The notes under the pieces are model-generated. The model saw only the letters and a program-made list of their open reading frames with translations, searched no databases and was not told the origin of the DNA. A stretch of DNA of 30,525 nt from JBBSBR01 sp038251135 (GTDB lineage Bacteria; Patescibacteriota; Saccharimonadia; UBA4664): positions 1 to 30,525 of the forward strand of contig JBBSBR010000010.1 in the NCBI GenBank assembly GCA_038251135.1. Reading direction: 5' to 3'. Positions within the stretch are counted from its first letter, which is position 1, and the number at the start of each line of letters is the position of its first letter. The position numbers and the translations under genes are program-made. This document shows positions 22,480 through 30,018 of this stretch, in pieces.

Positions 22480-22887
22480 ATGAATACAGTAGAAGACAAA
22501 ACAACTTTGGACGCCATCCACCGCTTGATGCTCGAAACGACCGAGTTGCGCGGCAAGATGAAGACGATCAAAGATCAGCTCAAGGACGTCATGGAGCAAA
22601 ACGACGAGTACCGGGCTCTCGCAGAGGAGCTCAAAGAGGTATCGGCCAAACGCCAGACCGCCAAGAAGCTGCTCGAGGCCGACAAGGATTACCAAGTGGT
22701 CAATTCGGAGCTCGAAGAGCTGAAGTTTCAGTATAAGGATCTGCAGGAGATCATGAGCCATCACCTAGTCACCTACTTCTCGGAGAACCAGACGACACAG
22801 ATTACCGATGATCAGGGCGAGACGCGTTCGGTCATTTTGAAGGCGACGATCGGCAAGGCCGAGGCGCTTTTCGACGATAAGAAATAG
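22480..22887 (+). CDS. Coiled-coil protein of unknown function (135 aa)
   Basis: No named family recognised. The ATG at 22480 has AGGA at good spacing; upstream in-frame codons belong to the leader. Residues about 8-90 are almost entirely charged heptad-type helix (ETTELRGKMKTIKDQLKDVM, EELKEVSAKRQTAKKLLEA, ELEELKFQYKDLQEIM), predicting a long antiparallel or dimeric coiled coil. A small C-terminal segment follows (TYFSENQTTQITDDQGETRS, then VILKATIGKA), which may be a beta hairpin. No signal peptide or membrane segment, so it is cytoplasmic and perhaps a structural or adaptor protein. Its stop is one base from the convergent thermonuclease stop region. Confidence 0.85.
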   Translation: MNTVEDKTTLDAIHRLMLETTELRGKMKTIKDQLKDVMEQNDEYRALAEELKEVSAKRQTAKKLLEADKDYQVVNSELEELKFQYKDLQEIMSHHLVTYFSENQTTQITDDQGETRSVILKATIGKAEALFDDKK

Positions 22888-23457
22888 CTATCGATTTCCG
22901 GCGGTCTGCTTAATCAGACTGCTCTCGTCGACGTTGCAGACTGCCCAGAGCCCTCGATTCTGGGCTCTGGCTTGGGTTTCAAGGGTTTTAAACTCAGCTT
23001 TTTTCGTGAACGGAAATACCACGTAGGCAAAAGCATAGCCGTCGCGGATAAGCTGCGCGTTGTAGAGCGTGCCGTCGGGTAGGTAGACGTAGCGCAGGAG
23101 CCGATTGTATTTGTCCCGATCGGAATCCAAAGGATCCGGAGCCAGCCGTACGTAGCTGCCCACGTGAATCATCGACTTGGTATGCTGGCTGGCTGCTTCG
23201 CCATAGCACTGAACCGGCTTACGCGGGTCTTTGACCTCCGGTGTATCCGCGCCAATAAATCGTACGGTATCTTCGTGGCCAACGGGATCCCGCACTACTA
23301 TGGTGTCGCCGTCATCGACGAATGTCACCTGCCAGAGTCCCGGCTGCATGGCGATCGCCGCCTGCCTGAGGCTGGGCACCCGAAAGATCACCAGTAGCGC
23401 CACGCCGACGACGATTATGATAATAAGCATGATGTTTCGACGATTTCGGCTTCGCAT
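22888..23457 (-). CDS. Membrane-anchored thermonuclease (staphylococcal nuclease family)
   Basis: The 189-residue product has a basic N-terminus and one membrane helix (about 9-26), then a full SNase-type OB-fold domain. Key sites are calcium ligands in DDGDT (Asp49/Asp51) and Asp71, and catalytic Arg66 and Glu74 in VRFIGADTPE and Arg119 in RDKYNRLLRYVY. The downstream blocks QLIRDGYAFAYV and QNRGLW are typical too. It cleaves DNA and RNA outside the membrane, with calcium. For a small parasite-like cell this could feed nucleotides from host or environmental nucleic acid or process DNA for uptake; that use is inferred. The ATG at 23457 is preferred to a TTG at 23466; CATATT seven bases upstream may be the -10. 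Confidence 0.93.
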   Translation of the reverse strand: MRSRNRRNIMLIIIIVVGVALLVIFRVPSLRQAAIAMQPGLWQVTFVDDGDTIVVRDPVGHEDTVRFIGADTPEVKDPRKPVQCYGEAASQHTKSMIHVGSYVRLAPDPLDSDRDKYNRLLRYVYLPDGTLYNAQLIRDGYAFAYVVFPFTKKAEFKTLETQARAQNRGLWAVCNVDESSLIKQTAGNR

Positions 23458-23563
23458 GACTATCAATATGGCACGGTTAATTCCAAAGTTCTAGCATTGT
23501 CGCCTATATTGTACAAAAAGCGCGTGTTACCATAATTAAGAAAATAACATTTGCGGGGTATAT

Positions 23564-23941
23564 ATGCTCAAAGAATTCAAAGCTTTCCTCCTGCGCGGTA
23601 ATGTTGTCGACTTAGCTGTAGCGGTCGTAATTGGCGCGGCCTTCACGGCCGTGGTAAATTCCATGGTCAAAGATCTTATAACTCCGCTTATCGCAGCCGT
23701 CGGCGGCAACCCCGACTTTTCGAGATTGAACTTTACTGTCAACAATAGCGTCTTTGCTTACGGCGACTTCCTGAATGCGGTAATTAGTTTTCTGATCGTA
23801 GCGGCGGTGATCTTCTTCTTCGTCGTAAAGCCGATTAATCATTTAACCCGTCTGGCAAACCGCGGCAAGGTCAAGGAAGAGGACAAGAAACCTGAGATCG
23901 TACTGCTGGAAGAGATTCGTGATGCCTTGGTCAAGAAGTAA
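23564..23941 (+). CDS. mscL: Large-conductance mechanosensitive channel
   Basis: The 125-residue protein is a normal-length MscL. The N-terminal helix MLKEFKAFLLRGNVVDLAVAVVIGAAF leads into TM1, with the conserved Gly/Ala-rich pore lining. A periplasm-side loop (PLIAAVGGNPDFSRLNF...NSVFAYGDFLNAVISF) joins TM2 (VAAVIFFFVVKPIN) and a charged C-terminal helix (LLEEIRDALVKK). It forms a homopentamer that opens under membrane tension and protects the cell in osmotic downshock. It is divergent from the thermonuclease gene across a 106-base A/T-rich gap. A GGGG lies close to the ATG; the promoter is not clear. Confidence 0.97.
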   Translation: MLKEFKAFLLRGNVVDLAVAVVIGAAFTAVVNSMVKDLITPLIAAVGGNPDFSRLNFTVNNSVFAYGDFLNAVISFLIVAAVIFFFVVKPINHLTRLANRGKVKEEDKKPEIVLLEEIRDALVKK

Positions 23942-23955
23942 TCAGAGATAATGTA

Positions 23956-24354
23956 ATGCGTGGTTTTAGCGGCAAACTGTCAAAGCAATTGAATAGTGAA
24001 ATTCGGCGGGCCGTGGCGGATATTTTTCCGTTGTTTCCAACGAAGAAGGCATATTTTGGACGGGATTATGCGATGGACGAAGCAGATATGCTGGTAGTTG
24101 AGGCGGCTGAAATCAAGAGCGAAGACGGCAGGTTTCGATTGGCCTACTCGCTTCCGGAGTCGCGTCCGCCCTTTGAGTGGGAGTACGAAATTACCTCGGA
24201 GTACAATGAGCTAGATTACTTCAAGCATTACCTCGTACGCGCCGACGATATCGTACTCGCATTGCGCAAAGATTTGATACCGATCGACGATCAAGAGGCC
24301 AGATTAATCCTGGAAGATCTGCAACGCGCCGCCAGAGCCATAGCGGATCATTAG
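23956..24354 (+). CDS. Unknown protein (132 aa) downstream of mscL
   Basis: No family recognised. The gene starts 14 bases after the mscL stop and is probably co-transcribed. The product begins MRGFSGKLSKQLNSEIRRA, has a mixed alpha/beta pattern with acidic stretches (YAMDEADMLVVEAAEIKSED, EWEYEITSEYNELDYF) and ends in helices (DQEARLILEDLQRAARAI). No signal, membrane segment or Cys. It could be a small cytosolic protein with no relation to the channel. Its stop codon TAG overlaps the stop of the convergent efflux-pump gene within the four bases TTAG. Confidence 0.75.
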   Translation: MRGFSGKLSKQLNSEIRRAVADIFPLFPTKKAYFGRDYAMDEADMLVVEAAEIKSEDGRFRLAYSLPESRPPFEWEYEITSEYNELDYFKHYLVRADDIVLALRKDLIPIDDQEARLILEDLQRAARAIADH

Positions 24355-25937
24355 AGTCCGGGGGCGTCTGAAACGCTGTCTTCACCGTGGCCGCCGCGCA
24401 GTTCACGGTCTTCGACCATCAGGAAGAGAATTAAGCAGATGGCGGCTATAGCGCTGCCCATCAGGAAGACCATCGATACCGCGTGGGCTACGGCAATTTT
24501 GCTGAGCTCTATGAAGAAGGAAATACTGGGTTGGAGCACTTTGATAGCGGTTCCCGGAATATGAGCCAGCAGTTGGCTCAAGGCAGCCGGCGAGGTGACG
24601 ATGTTTGGATCGCGCAGCGTTTGGGTCAATTGATCCGGCAGTCCGACGCCGGGAATGGTCTGGAGACTGGCGGTGAGCTGGTTATTGAAGAAGGTACCGA
24701 GAACGCTCGCCCCGATTGCGCCGCCAATGGTGCGAAAGAAAGTGGTAGCGCCGGTAACAACACCGATATCTTTTGGCCCGAAAGCATTTTGAACAATCAC
24801 CGGCAATACCGACAGTGTCGGGCCGATCCCGATGCCCATGATTATCATGTTAATGGTCATGGTGAGGTTGCTCGTATCGGGCGTTATCTGCGACATGAGG
24901 TAGAAACCGATCGTGGCGATCGTAAAGCCGACCATGCCGAGCGTCTTGTAGCGGCCCGTTCGCGACGTGATTTGTCCGCCGGTAATGCTTCCGCCGACGA
25001 TACCGAACATGAGCGGCAAGAGTACGAGGCCCGAATTGGTCGCGCTGCGGCCGAGTACGGTTTGGATGAAAATCGGAATGTAGAGAATGCCGCCGAACAT
25101 TAATGCCGAGGCCAAAACTATAATGGTGTTCACGAGGCTGAAGATTCTGACCTTGAAGAGTCGCAGCGGCAGAATCGGGTCGGCGGCTCGGCTTTCGACC
25201 CAGACGAAGACCGGCGTCATGACGGCAAACATCGCAAACAGGCCCAGTATTTGCGGACTCCCCCAGGCGTACTTACTGCCGGCCCATACGAGTCCCAACA
25301 GTAACGGCACGACGGCCATGGCCATTGTAATTGAGCCGAACCAGTCGATCCTGCGGATACTGTCGCGCTTAATATTCGGCAGGTAGATGCTGGCGACGAT
25401 GAGCGCCGTAATGCCGACGGGAACGTTTACGTAGAAGACCCAACGCCAGGAGTAGTTGTCGGTTATAAAGCCGCCGAGCAGCGGTCCGATAACCGATGCC
25501 AGCCCGAAGATGGCACCGATAAGGCCGGTCCATTTTCCGCGTTCCCGGGGCGGAAAGATATCGGCAATGATAGTAAAGGCACTCGCTGCCAGACCGCCGC
25601 CGCCGATGCCCTGGATAAAGCGCGACCCGATGAGCCAAAGCATACTCGTGGAAGCACCGGCCAGCATTGATCCGATCAGAAAGATGATGACGTTAAAGAA
25701 GAAGATGGTCCGCCGACCGAAGATATCGGATAGTTTCGAGGTAATCGGAACGGCAATGGCCTGGGCGATCAGATAGGCCGAGACAACCCAGGTATACTCG
25801 GTAAAACCTTTGAGATCGCCGATGATATGAGGCATTGCCGTCCCGACAATCGTCTGATCGAGAGCGGCCAAGAACATACCGCAGATCACGCTGAATAAAA
25901 TACCGGCCTTGGTCTTGCGGTCGAGCTTGTGCATCAT
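24351..25937 (-). CDS. DHA2-family (EmrB/QacA-type) multidrug efflux MFS transporter
   Basis: The 528-residue protein should have fourteen membrane helices and export lipophilic drugs, dyes or other compounds using the proton gradient. Family signatures are LDQTIVGTAMPHIIGDL in helix 1, motif A SKLSDIFGRRTIFF, SRFIQGIGGG, motif C-like SVIGPLLGGFITDNYSWRW followed by FYVNVPVGI, and the C-terminal half VVTGATTFFRTIGGAIGASV, matching the EmrB/QacA group. Its ATG overlaps the stop of the AbrB-like gene (ATGA), so the two form a translationally coupled operon under the promoter at 26198-26226. That layout, regulator gene plus pump with an operator in the promoter, is typical of drug- or metabolite-inducible pumps. 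Confidence 0.95.
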   Translation of the reverse strand: MMHKLDRKTKAGILFSVICGMFLAALDQTIVGTAMPHIIGDLKGFTEYTWVVSAYLIAQAIAVPITSKLSDIFGRRTIFFFNVIIFLIGSMLAGASTSMLWLIGSRFIQGIGGGGLAASAFTIIADIFPPRERGKWTGLIGAIFGLASVIGPLLGGFITDNYSWRWVFYVNVPVGITALIVASIYLPNIKRDSIRRIDWFGSITMAMAVVPLLLGLVWAGSKYAWGSPQILGLFAMFAVMTPVFVWVESRAADPILPLRLFKVRIFSLVNTIIVLASALMFGGILYIPIFIQTVLGRSATNSGLVLLPLMFGIVGGSITGGQITSRTGRYKTLGMVGFTIATIGFYLMSQITPDTSNLTMTINMIIMGIGIGPTLSVLPVIVQNAFGPKDIGVVTGATTFFRTIGGAIGASVLGTFFNNQLTASLQTIPGVGLPDQLTQTLRDPNIVTSPAALSQLLAHIPGTAIKVLQPSISFFIELSKIAVAHAVSMVFLMGSAIAAICLILFLMVEDRELRGGHGEDSVSDAPGL

Positions 25938-26191
25938 GACGGTTGGTCCTGATCCAATTGTTCCTTGGCATCGTCTTCCAGTTGGCTCAATTTGGCGGTT
26001 AATCCGGCAATCATCGCCCGTAACTTCGAAGACGGTACGAGGCCGATCATATCGCCTTTTGACAGCACCATGAGCTTGTCCCCGGCCGTCAGGCCGTAGC
26101 GTTCGCGAATTGGCGCCGGAATTACGATCTGGCCACGCTCGCCAATCGTGACCATATCCATAAGACCTTCAGTGTGGTGGTTGTCGTTCAT
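25934..26191 (-). CDS. AbrB/SpoVT-type DNA-binding regulator
   Basis: The 85-residue protein has a swapped-hairpin AbrB domain (about residues 12-57): VTIGERGQIVIPAPIRERYG, LTAGDKLMVLSKGDMIGLVP. A helical tail (SSKLRAMIAGLTAKLSQLEDD) that may extend dimerisation follows. Such proteins bind DNA as dimers or tetramers; many are antitoxins or autoregulators. No toxin gene is adjacent. The first gene of the operon with the efflux pump, it is a candidate regulator of it. The start at 26191 is supported by the promoter whose -10 ends six bases upstream; a later ATG at 26161, with AAGG just before it, is an alternative start, and the first ten residues (MNDNHHTEGL) look unstructured. Confidence 0.9.
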   Translation of the reverse strand: MNDNHHTEGLMDMVTIGERGQIVIPAPIRERYGLTAGDKLMVLSKGDMIGLVPSSKLRAMIAGLTAKLSQLEDDAKEQLDQDQPS

Positions 26192-26197
26192 TCATTC

Positions 26198-26226
26198 ATA
26201 TTATTCATACGTTTCGTATGTGTCAA
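26198..26226 (-). promoter_or_regulatory. Promoter of the AbrB/efflux operon
   Basis: Minus strand: perfect -35 TTGACA (26221-26226), 17-nt spacer, -10 TAATAT (26198-26203), then six bases to the ATG at 26191. The spacer is filled by the palindrome described separately. Confidence 0.75.
26206..26220. promoter_or_regulatory. Operator palindrome in the promoter spacer
   Basis: CATACG-TTT-CGTATG, a perfect 6-bp inverted repeat with 3-base centre, lies between the -35 and -10 boxes. A repressor bound here would block RNA polymerase. Candidate binders are the AbrB-like protein itself or an unlinked TetR/MarR-type regulator. Confidence 0.65.
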
Positions 26227-26242
26227 TGCTTACATTTCGGTA

Positions 26243-26271
26243 TTAACAGCCTCAGACTGTGGTAGTATGAA
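26243..26271 (+). promoter_or_regulatory. Promoter of the RNA methyltransferase gene (leaderless type)
   Basis: -35 TTAACA (26243-26248), 17-nt spacer, -10 TATGAA (26266-26271), then six bases to ATG 26278. An overlapping extended -10 TGGTAGTAT (TAGTAT at 26263-26268) is an alternative. Confidence 0.6.
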
Positions 26272-26277
26272 GTTCGT

Positions 26278-27549
26278 ATGTCGCAAATTATCAAATTCGA
26301 AAAAATTACGTCCGACGGTAAGGCGCTAGGCTATTGGCACGACAAGGCCATTTTTGTTATTGGGCCGGTACCGGGCGAGAGCGCCGAGGTAACGATTACC
26401 CGCGAAAAGCGGACTTGGGGCGAGGGGGCTTTGCGAAAGATAGTCGAGCCGTCGGATAAGCGCCGCGAAGCCCGCGAGGATCACTACCTGGCTTGTTCTC
26501 CTTGGCAGGGTATCGACTACCCGTACCAACTGGCTCTTAAACGTCATATGCTGGCTGAAATCTTCGAGCAGCCACATTTAAATCTGAAAACCAAAGACTT
26601 CTACGCAGCCAAGACGATCTTTGGGTACCGCAACAAACTTGAATTCAGCGTCAATAATTTTGACGGTCAGTTTGGTCTGGCGTTTCATGAGCGCGGCCGG
26701 TTTGATTCCTTCCTGGCGGCTCCGGACGGATGTGCTCTCGGATCCGACGCGATGAATATTGCGGCCCAAGCCGTGGCCAAGCTTCTCGTCGAAAGAAAGC
26801 TCGATCCGCACGTGCAGACGATTACCATACGCGAAAGTGCCAATAACGGTGCGATCATCGCCGTGGTCTGCGTGGATAGTCAGGCTGACAAGCTCGCTTG
26901 GGACAGCTTGATAATGCCCGATGGGCTTCAGGGCTTGCGCGTCGTGACAAAACTAAAGCACAACGTCTACAAGACGTTGCATCTCGAAGGTTCCACCGAC
27001 CTGACTGAAGTTGTTGGCGGAGTAACCATGAGCTATCCGTGGGACAGCTTTTTCCAGGTTAATCTCGAGATATTTGAATTGGTCCTTAAAGATATTCGCG
27101 CGCATGTCCAAAAAGGTGCCAATGTACTGGATCTCTACGGGGGTGCCGGTTCAATCGGTCTGGCCCTAGCCAAAGACGGCCATAAGGTATCCGGGGTTGA
27201 GATTATTCAAGCTTCGGTGGCACTCGCCAATGACAACGCCGAGGCGGTCGGACTAACCAATTATCATGCGACTCGTGCCCCCGCTGAAAAGTTAGCGCCT
27301 GAGAGTTTCGATGGTATCGATACCGTAGTGGTCGACCCGCCTCGAGCCGGTCTTCACGCCGATGTTGTTTTGATGCTGCTCGATGCTCGGCCCAAGCGCA
27401 TTATTTACGTGTCGTGCAACCCGATCACTCAGGCTCGGGATATTACGCTTCTGCAAGCTGCCTATGAGCCGTCTACTGTCACGGGCTACGATCAGTACCC
27501 CGGCACGCTTCACCTGGAATCATTGGTGGTTTTAGATCTAAAAGATTAG
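26278..27549 (+). CDS. TrmA/RlmC/RlmD-family RNA (uracil-C5-)methyltransferase
   Basis: The 423-residue enzyme has an N-terminal OB-like TRAM domain (about 1-55), a middle domain and a Rossmann methyltransferase domain. Motifs are SFFQVN, the SAM-binding LDLYGGAGSIGL, DPPRAGL, the catalytic nucleophile loop YVSCNPITQARD and the general-base region YPGTLHLES. It transfers a methyl group from SAM to C5 of a specific uridine in tRNA (U54) or 23S rRNA; which target is not decidable by eye. The usual [4Fe-4S] Cys set (CxxxxxCxxC near residue 75) is missing: only a lone Cys in YLACSPWQGIDY remains. It converges with the exonuclease gene, sharing the stop overlap TTAG. Confidence 0.93.
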   Translation: MSQIIKFEKITSDGKALGYWHDKAIFVIGPVPGESAEVTITREKRTWGEGALRKIVEPSDKRREAREDHYLACSPWQGIDYPYQLALKRHMLAEIFEQPHLNLKTKDFYAAKTIFGYRNKLEFSVNNFDGQFGLAFHERGRFDSFLAAPDGCALGSDAMNIAAQAVAKLLVERKLDPHVQTITIRESANNGAIIAVVCVDSQADKLAWDSLIMPDGLQGLRVVTKLKHNVYKTLHLEGSTDLTEVVGGVTMSYPWDSFFQVNLEIFELVLKDIRAHVQKGANVLDLYGGAGSIGLALAKDGHKVSGVEIIQASVALANDNAEAVGLTNYHATRAPAEKLAPESFDGIDTVVVDPPRAGLHADVVLMLLDARPKRIIYVSCNPITQARDITLLQAAYEPSTVTGYDQYPGTLHLESLVVLDLKD

Positions 27550-28985
27550 TTGTCGTCGCCCATAGGCAGCGGCATGATCGACTCCGCCCATAATCTCAAA
27601 TCGGTATAAAGACTAAGTTCTGCCGGCGTCGCGTTCGGTTCGGCGGCTAAGCGTTCAAGCTCGGCGGCAAACTCCAACACGTCGGCATTGAACCGTTGCG
27701 ACCGGTACTCCTCCCAAGCTCGAACTTCAGAGTCCGATAGAGCGTCCGGGTGGTTGCGGGCCTTATAATGCAAAAAGAGCTCGTCGAGACGTTTGTCGCG
27801 AAAATTTGTCTTCATATCAAGGAAATTAGCCGGTTTAGCTTGTCTGACGCGCTGCATCTCAATCCGGTCAGCATCATCGAAAAAGCCTTCATAGAGAGCA
27901 TTTTCGGCATCTGTGGCCGCCGGAAACTCTCGTTCGGCACTGAGTATTGCCGTTAGGCGCTTGATCAGCGGTGAATCCTGAAGCCTGCGGAGATTTACGG
28001 CAATTTGGTCCGGATTCAAGTCGAGTTGCTCATGAGTTGAGACATCGGAAGTATAAACCGACAGCGGCGCGATGGCCGGACATTTATTGAAGGTCAGAAT
28101 TTTGGCCGGAAACGGCAGGTATCCTTCCGCATCGCGCATGGTTCGGGTGGCAAAACGCGAATCGGCGAGCTTATCATCGCTAATATCAGCGTATTTTGAG
28201 GGGTCATGGCGAAGATCGTAGACGAAGACCCCGCTCCCGTCCCGTTTCTTGCCGATTACCGCGACGGCCGTGGTGTGGAGCTGCGCGATCGGGTATGAAC
28301 CGGAAGTGTAGACGAACGGTTCGTTGCCGATCTGATCGATAAACTTGACGACGTTGGCTTTGGTCCGCATATCGAGCAGGTATTGAAAGGTTCTCGGCTG
28401 ACGGTCGCGCAGTAATTGCGCCAGATCAATGAGTGCCGTCACATCGCTCAACGCGTCATGAGCCTTTGGTTGTTTGAGTCCGTTGGCTTTGGCAAGTTCC
28501 TCCAGGGTATTGACGACTCCCCCGTCGTCCCTGAACGGCCAGATAATACGTTCCGGACGGAGCGCCCGGATGAGGCGCGTTACATCGAGCAGATCCCAGT
28601 AGCTTCGATCGTCTTTCCATCCCCATTCATAGGGATCGTAAAAGTTGCGGTAGCGAGTATACCGCAGGAACAGATTGTCGAAACGCACGCTGTTGTAGCC
28701 GGTCAGAATCGTGCCCGGAGTAAACACTTCCCTATCCAAAAGCTGAAGGAACTCCGGTTCGGTCAATCCTTCGTGCTGGGTCATCTGCGGCGTAATGCCG
28801 GTGATCTTGACCGCGGTAGGACTCGGCAGTATGTCATCGCTGAGCTTCACGAGCACGTTGATGGGCTCGCCGATGGGTTCGAGTTCGAGTGTGGTGCGCT
28901 GCCCTGCAAACTGCATAATACGGTCACGCGCTTCGTTAACTCCCGATGTCTCGAGGTCGTAGAAGAAGAATGACTTTTCATTCAT
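27546..28985 (-). CDS. sbcB: Exodeoxyribonuclease I (DEDDh 3'-5' single-strand exonuclease)
   Basis: The 479-residue protein matches ExoI in length and order. The exonuclease domain carries Asp10 and Glu12 in FYDLETSG, Asp103 in NSVRFDNLFLR, and His176/Asp181 in KAHDALSDV. A middle SH3-like region and a C-terminal helical domain follow (LDELFLHYKARNHPDALSD, WEEYRSQRF). It degrades single-stranded DNA from the 3' end in mismatch repair and recombination. The frame is open to a TTG at 29003, but ATG 28985 gives the canonical start, and the TATGCT six bases before it looks like a -10. It follows the hydrolase gene by 39 bases. Confidence 0.95.
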   Translation of the reverse strand: MNEKSFFFYDLETSGVNEARDRIMQFAGQRTTLELEPIGEPINVLVKLSDDILPSPTAVKITGITPQMTQHEGLTEPEFLQLLDREVFTPGTILTGYNSVRFDNLFLRYTRYRNFYDPYEWGWKDDRSYWDLLDVTRLIRALRPERIIWPFRDDGGVVNTLEELAKANGLKQPKAHDALSDVTALIDLAQLLRDRQPRTFQYLLDMRTKANVVKFIDQIGNEPFVYTSGSYPIAQLHTTAVAVIGKKRDGSGVFVYDLRHDPSKYADISDDKLADSRFATRTMRDAEGYLPFPAKILTFNKCPAIAPLSVYTSDVSTHEQLDLNPDQIAVNLRRLQDSPLIKRLTAILSAEREFPAATDAENALYEGFFDDADRIEMQRVRQAKPANFLDMKTNFRDKRLDELFLHYKARNHPDALSDSEVRAWEEYRSQRFNADVLEFAAELERLAAEPNATPAELSLYTDLRLWAESIMPLPMGDDN

Positions 28986-28991
28986 ACCCTT

Positions 28992-28997
28992 AGCATA
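28992..28997 (-). promoter_or_regulatory. Possible -10 of sbcB (leaderless type)
   Basis: TATGCT on the minus strand, six bases before ATG 28985; no clear -35. Confidence 0.35.
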
Positions 28998-29024
28998 GTG
29001 CAAATTACCAGATCTGGGTACTAA

Positions 29025-29888
29025 TTAGCGTGTAACCTTGTCCGTATGCGTTATCGGCCGGGGCTTATGAGCCTTCATGTCGGTCAATATGAATTTCACC
29101 AACTTGACGACGTAGGCTGAATAAGTCGAGGTAATTTCATGCGGTTCATTAACACGGTGGAACGCCAGATTATGATTTTTTTCCGCGGCCGCAGTCAAGG
29201 GCTTTTTGAGAATCAGGACGTCGAACCGGCCGTAGATGATATCGCTCGGGACGGTCGTCGTGAGGAGCGAATTGTAGTTTGCCGCATCCAACACCGAGTT
29301 GTGCAGCGACTGCCGAAAAGCGGTCCAGCCGGCTTTGGTAATCGTGAAGTTTGAGTCTTTGGGCTGAAGCTTGGCGACCAAGGCGGCGGCCTCGGTCGTC
29401 AGGCGCGGCTGGTCGATAACGGCCAGATAGGCGGTATTGTAGAGGCTCGTCTTGAGCTGCGTGGCGAGTCCGGAGATATCTTTGGTAAAAATGGGCGGGC
29501 TCGCCAGAATCAGCCTGGAAATCAGCTTGGGGGCTTTGCGGGCCACTTCCAACGCCACGAGACTGCCGAGTGAGTGTCCGACAAGTATGATCGGCTGGTC
29601 GATATGAAGTGATTTGAGCGTATGCATGACCGACTTGGCATGGTCGCCGATGCGGTAGTCCAGATAATCCGGGCCCGGCGACTCCCCGAATCCCAATAAA
29701 TCAAGCGCAATGACCCGCCCGTTTGATTTAAGCGCTTCGGCCGTCGGCGCCCAAACACGATAATCGGCGGCAATTCCGTGCAAAAACACGATAGTCGTTC
29801 CTTGGCCTTCGTCCAGACGCACCGCCAGCCGGAACGGTCGGCCGAGGGCGGAATGGTAGAAACGTCTGATACGCGGGAATAATGCCAT
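29025..29888 (-). CDS. Alpha/beta hydrolase-fold enzyme
   Basis: The 287-residue protein has the alpha/beta hydrolase core. Oxyanion-hole motif IVFLHGIAADYRVW (33-46), VIALDLLGFGES, nucleophile elbow LVGHSLGS with Ser106, an acidic site probably Asp in IIYGRFDVLI, and the His near the C-terminus in NEPHEITSTY are all seen. No signal peptide is evident. Members hydrolyse esters, amides or C-C bonds of varied small molecules or lipids; substrate unknown. TATACT, a -10-like box, ends six bases before the ATG. It is upstream of sbcB on the same strand. Confidence 0.92.
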   Translation of the reverse strand: MALFPRIRRFYHSALGRPFRLAVRLDEGQGTTIVFLHGIAADYRVWAPTAEALKSNGRVIALDLLGFGESPGPDYLDYRIGDHAKSVMHTLKSLHIDQPIILVGHSLGSLVALEVARKAPKLISRLILASPPIFTKDISGLATQLKTSLYNTAYLAVIDQPRLTTEAAALVAKLQPKDSNFTITKAGWTAFRQSLHNSVLDAANYNSLLTTTVPSDIIYGRFDVLILKKPLTAAAEKNHNLAFHRVNEPHEITSTYSAYVVKLVKFILTDMKAHKPRPITHTDKVTR

Positions 29889-29894
29889 ACGTCA

Positions 29895-29900
29895 AGTATA
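29895..29900 (-). promoter_or_regulatory. -10 element of the hydrolase gene (leaderless type)
   Basis: TATACT on the minus strand, six bases (TGACGT) before ATG 29888. Confidence 0.5.
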
Positions 29901-30018
29901 GCCAAGCTCAGGACAATTTGGTATCGACAGGCTGAAGCGTATAGTATGTAAACACGAAGAGACCGTATGAATTATGAATTTTGATACAGTAATTATTTGT
30001 CGCTTGGGTATCTGTTAG

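Noticed and set aside
24483..25103. Open frame (206 codons) opposite the efflux pump gene
   Set aside because: Composition is that of an antisense shadow of a membrane-protein gene; no start site.
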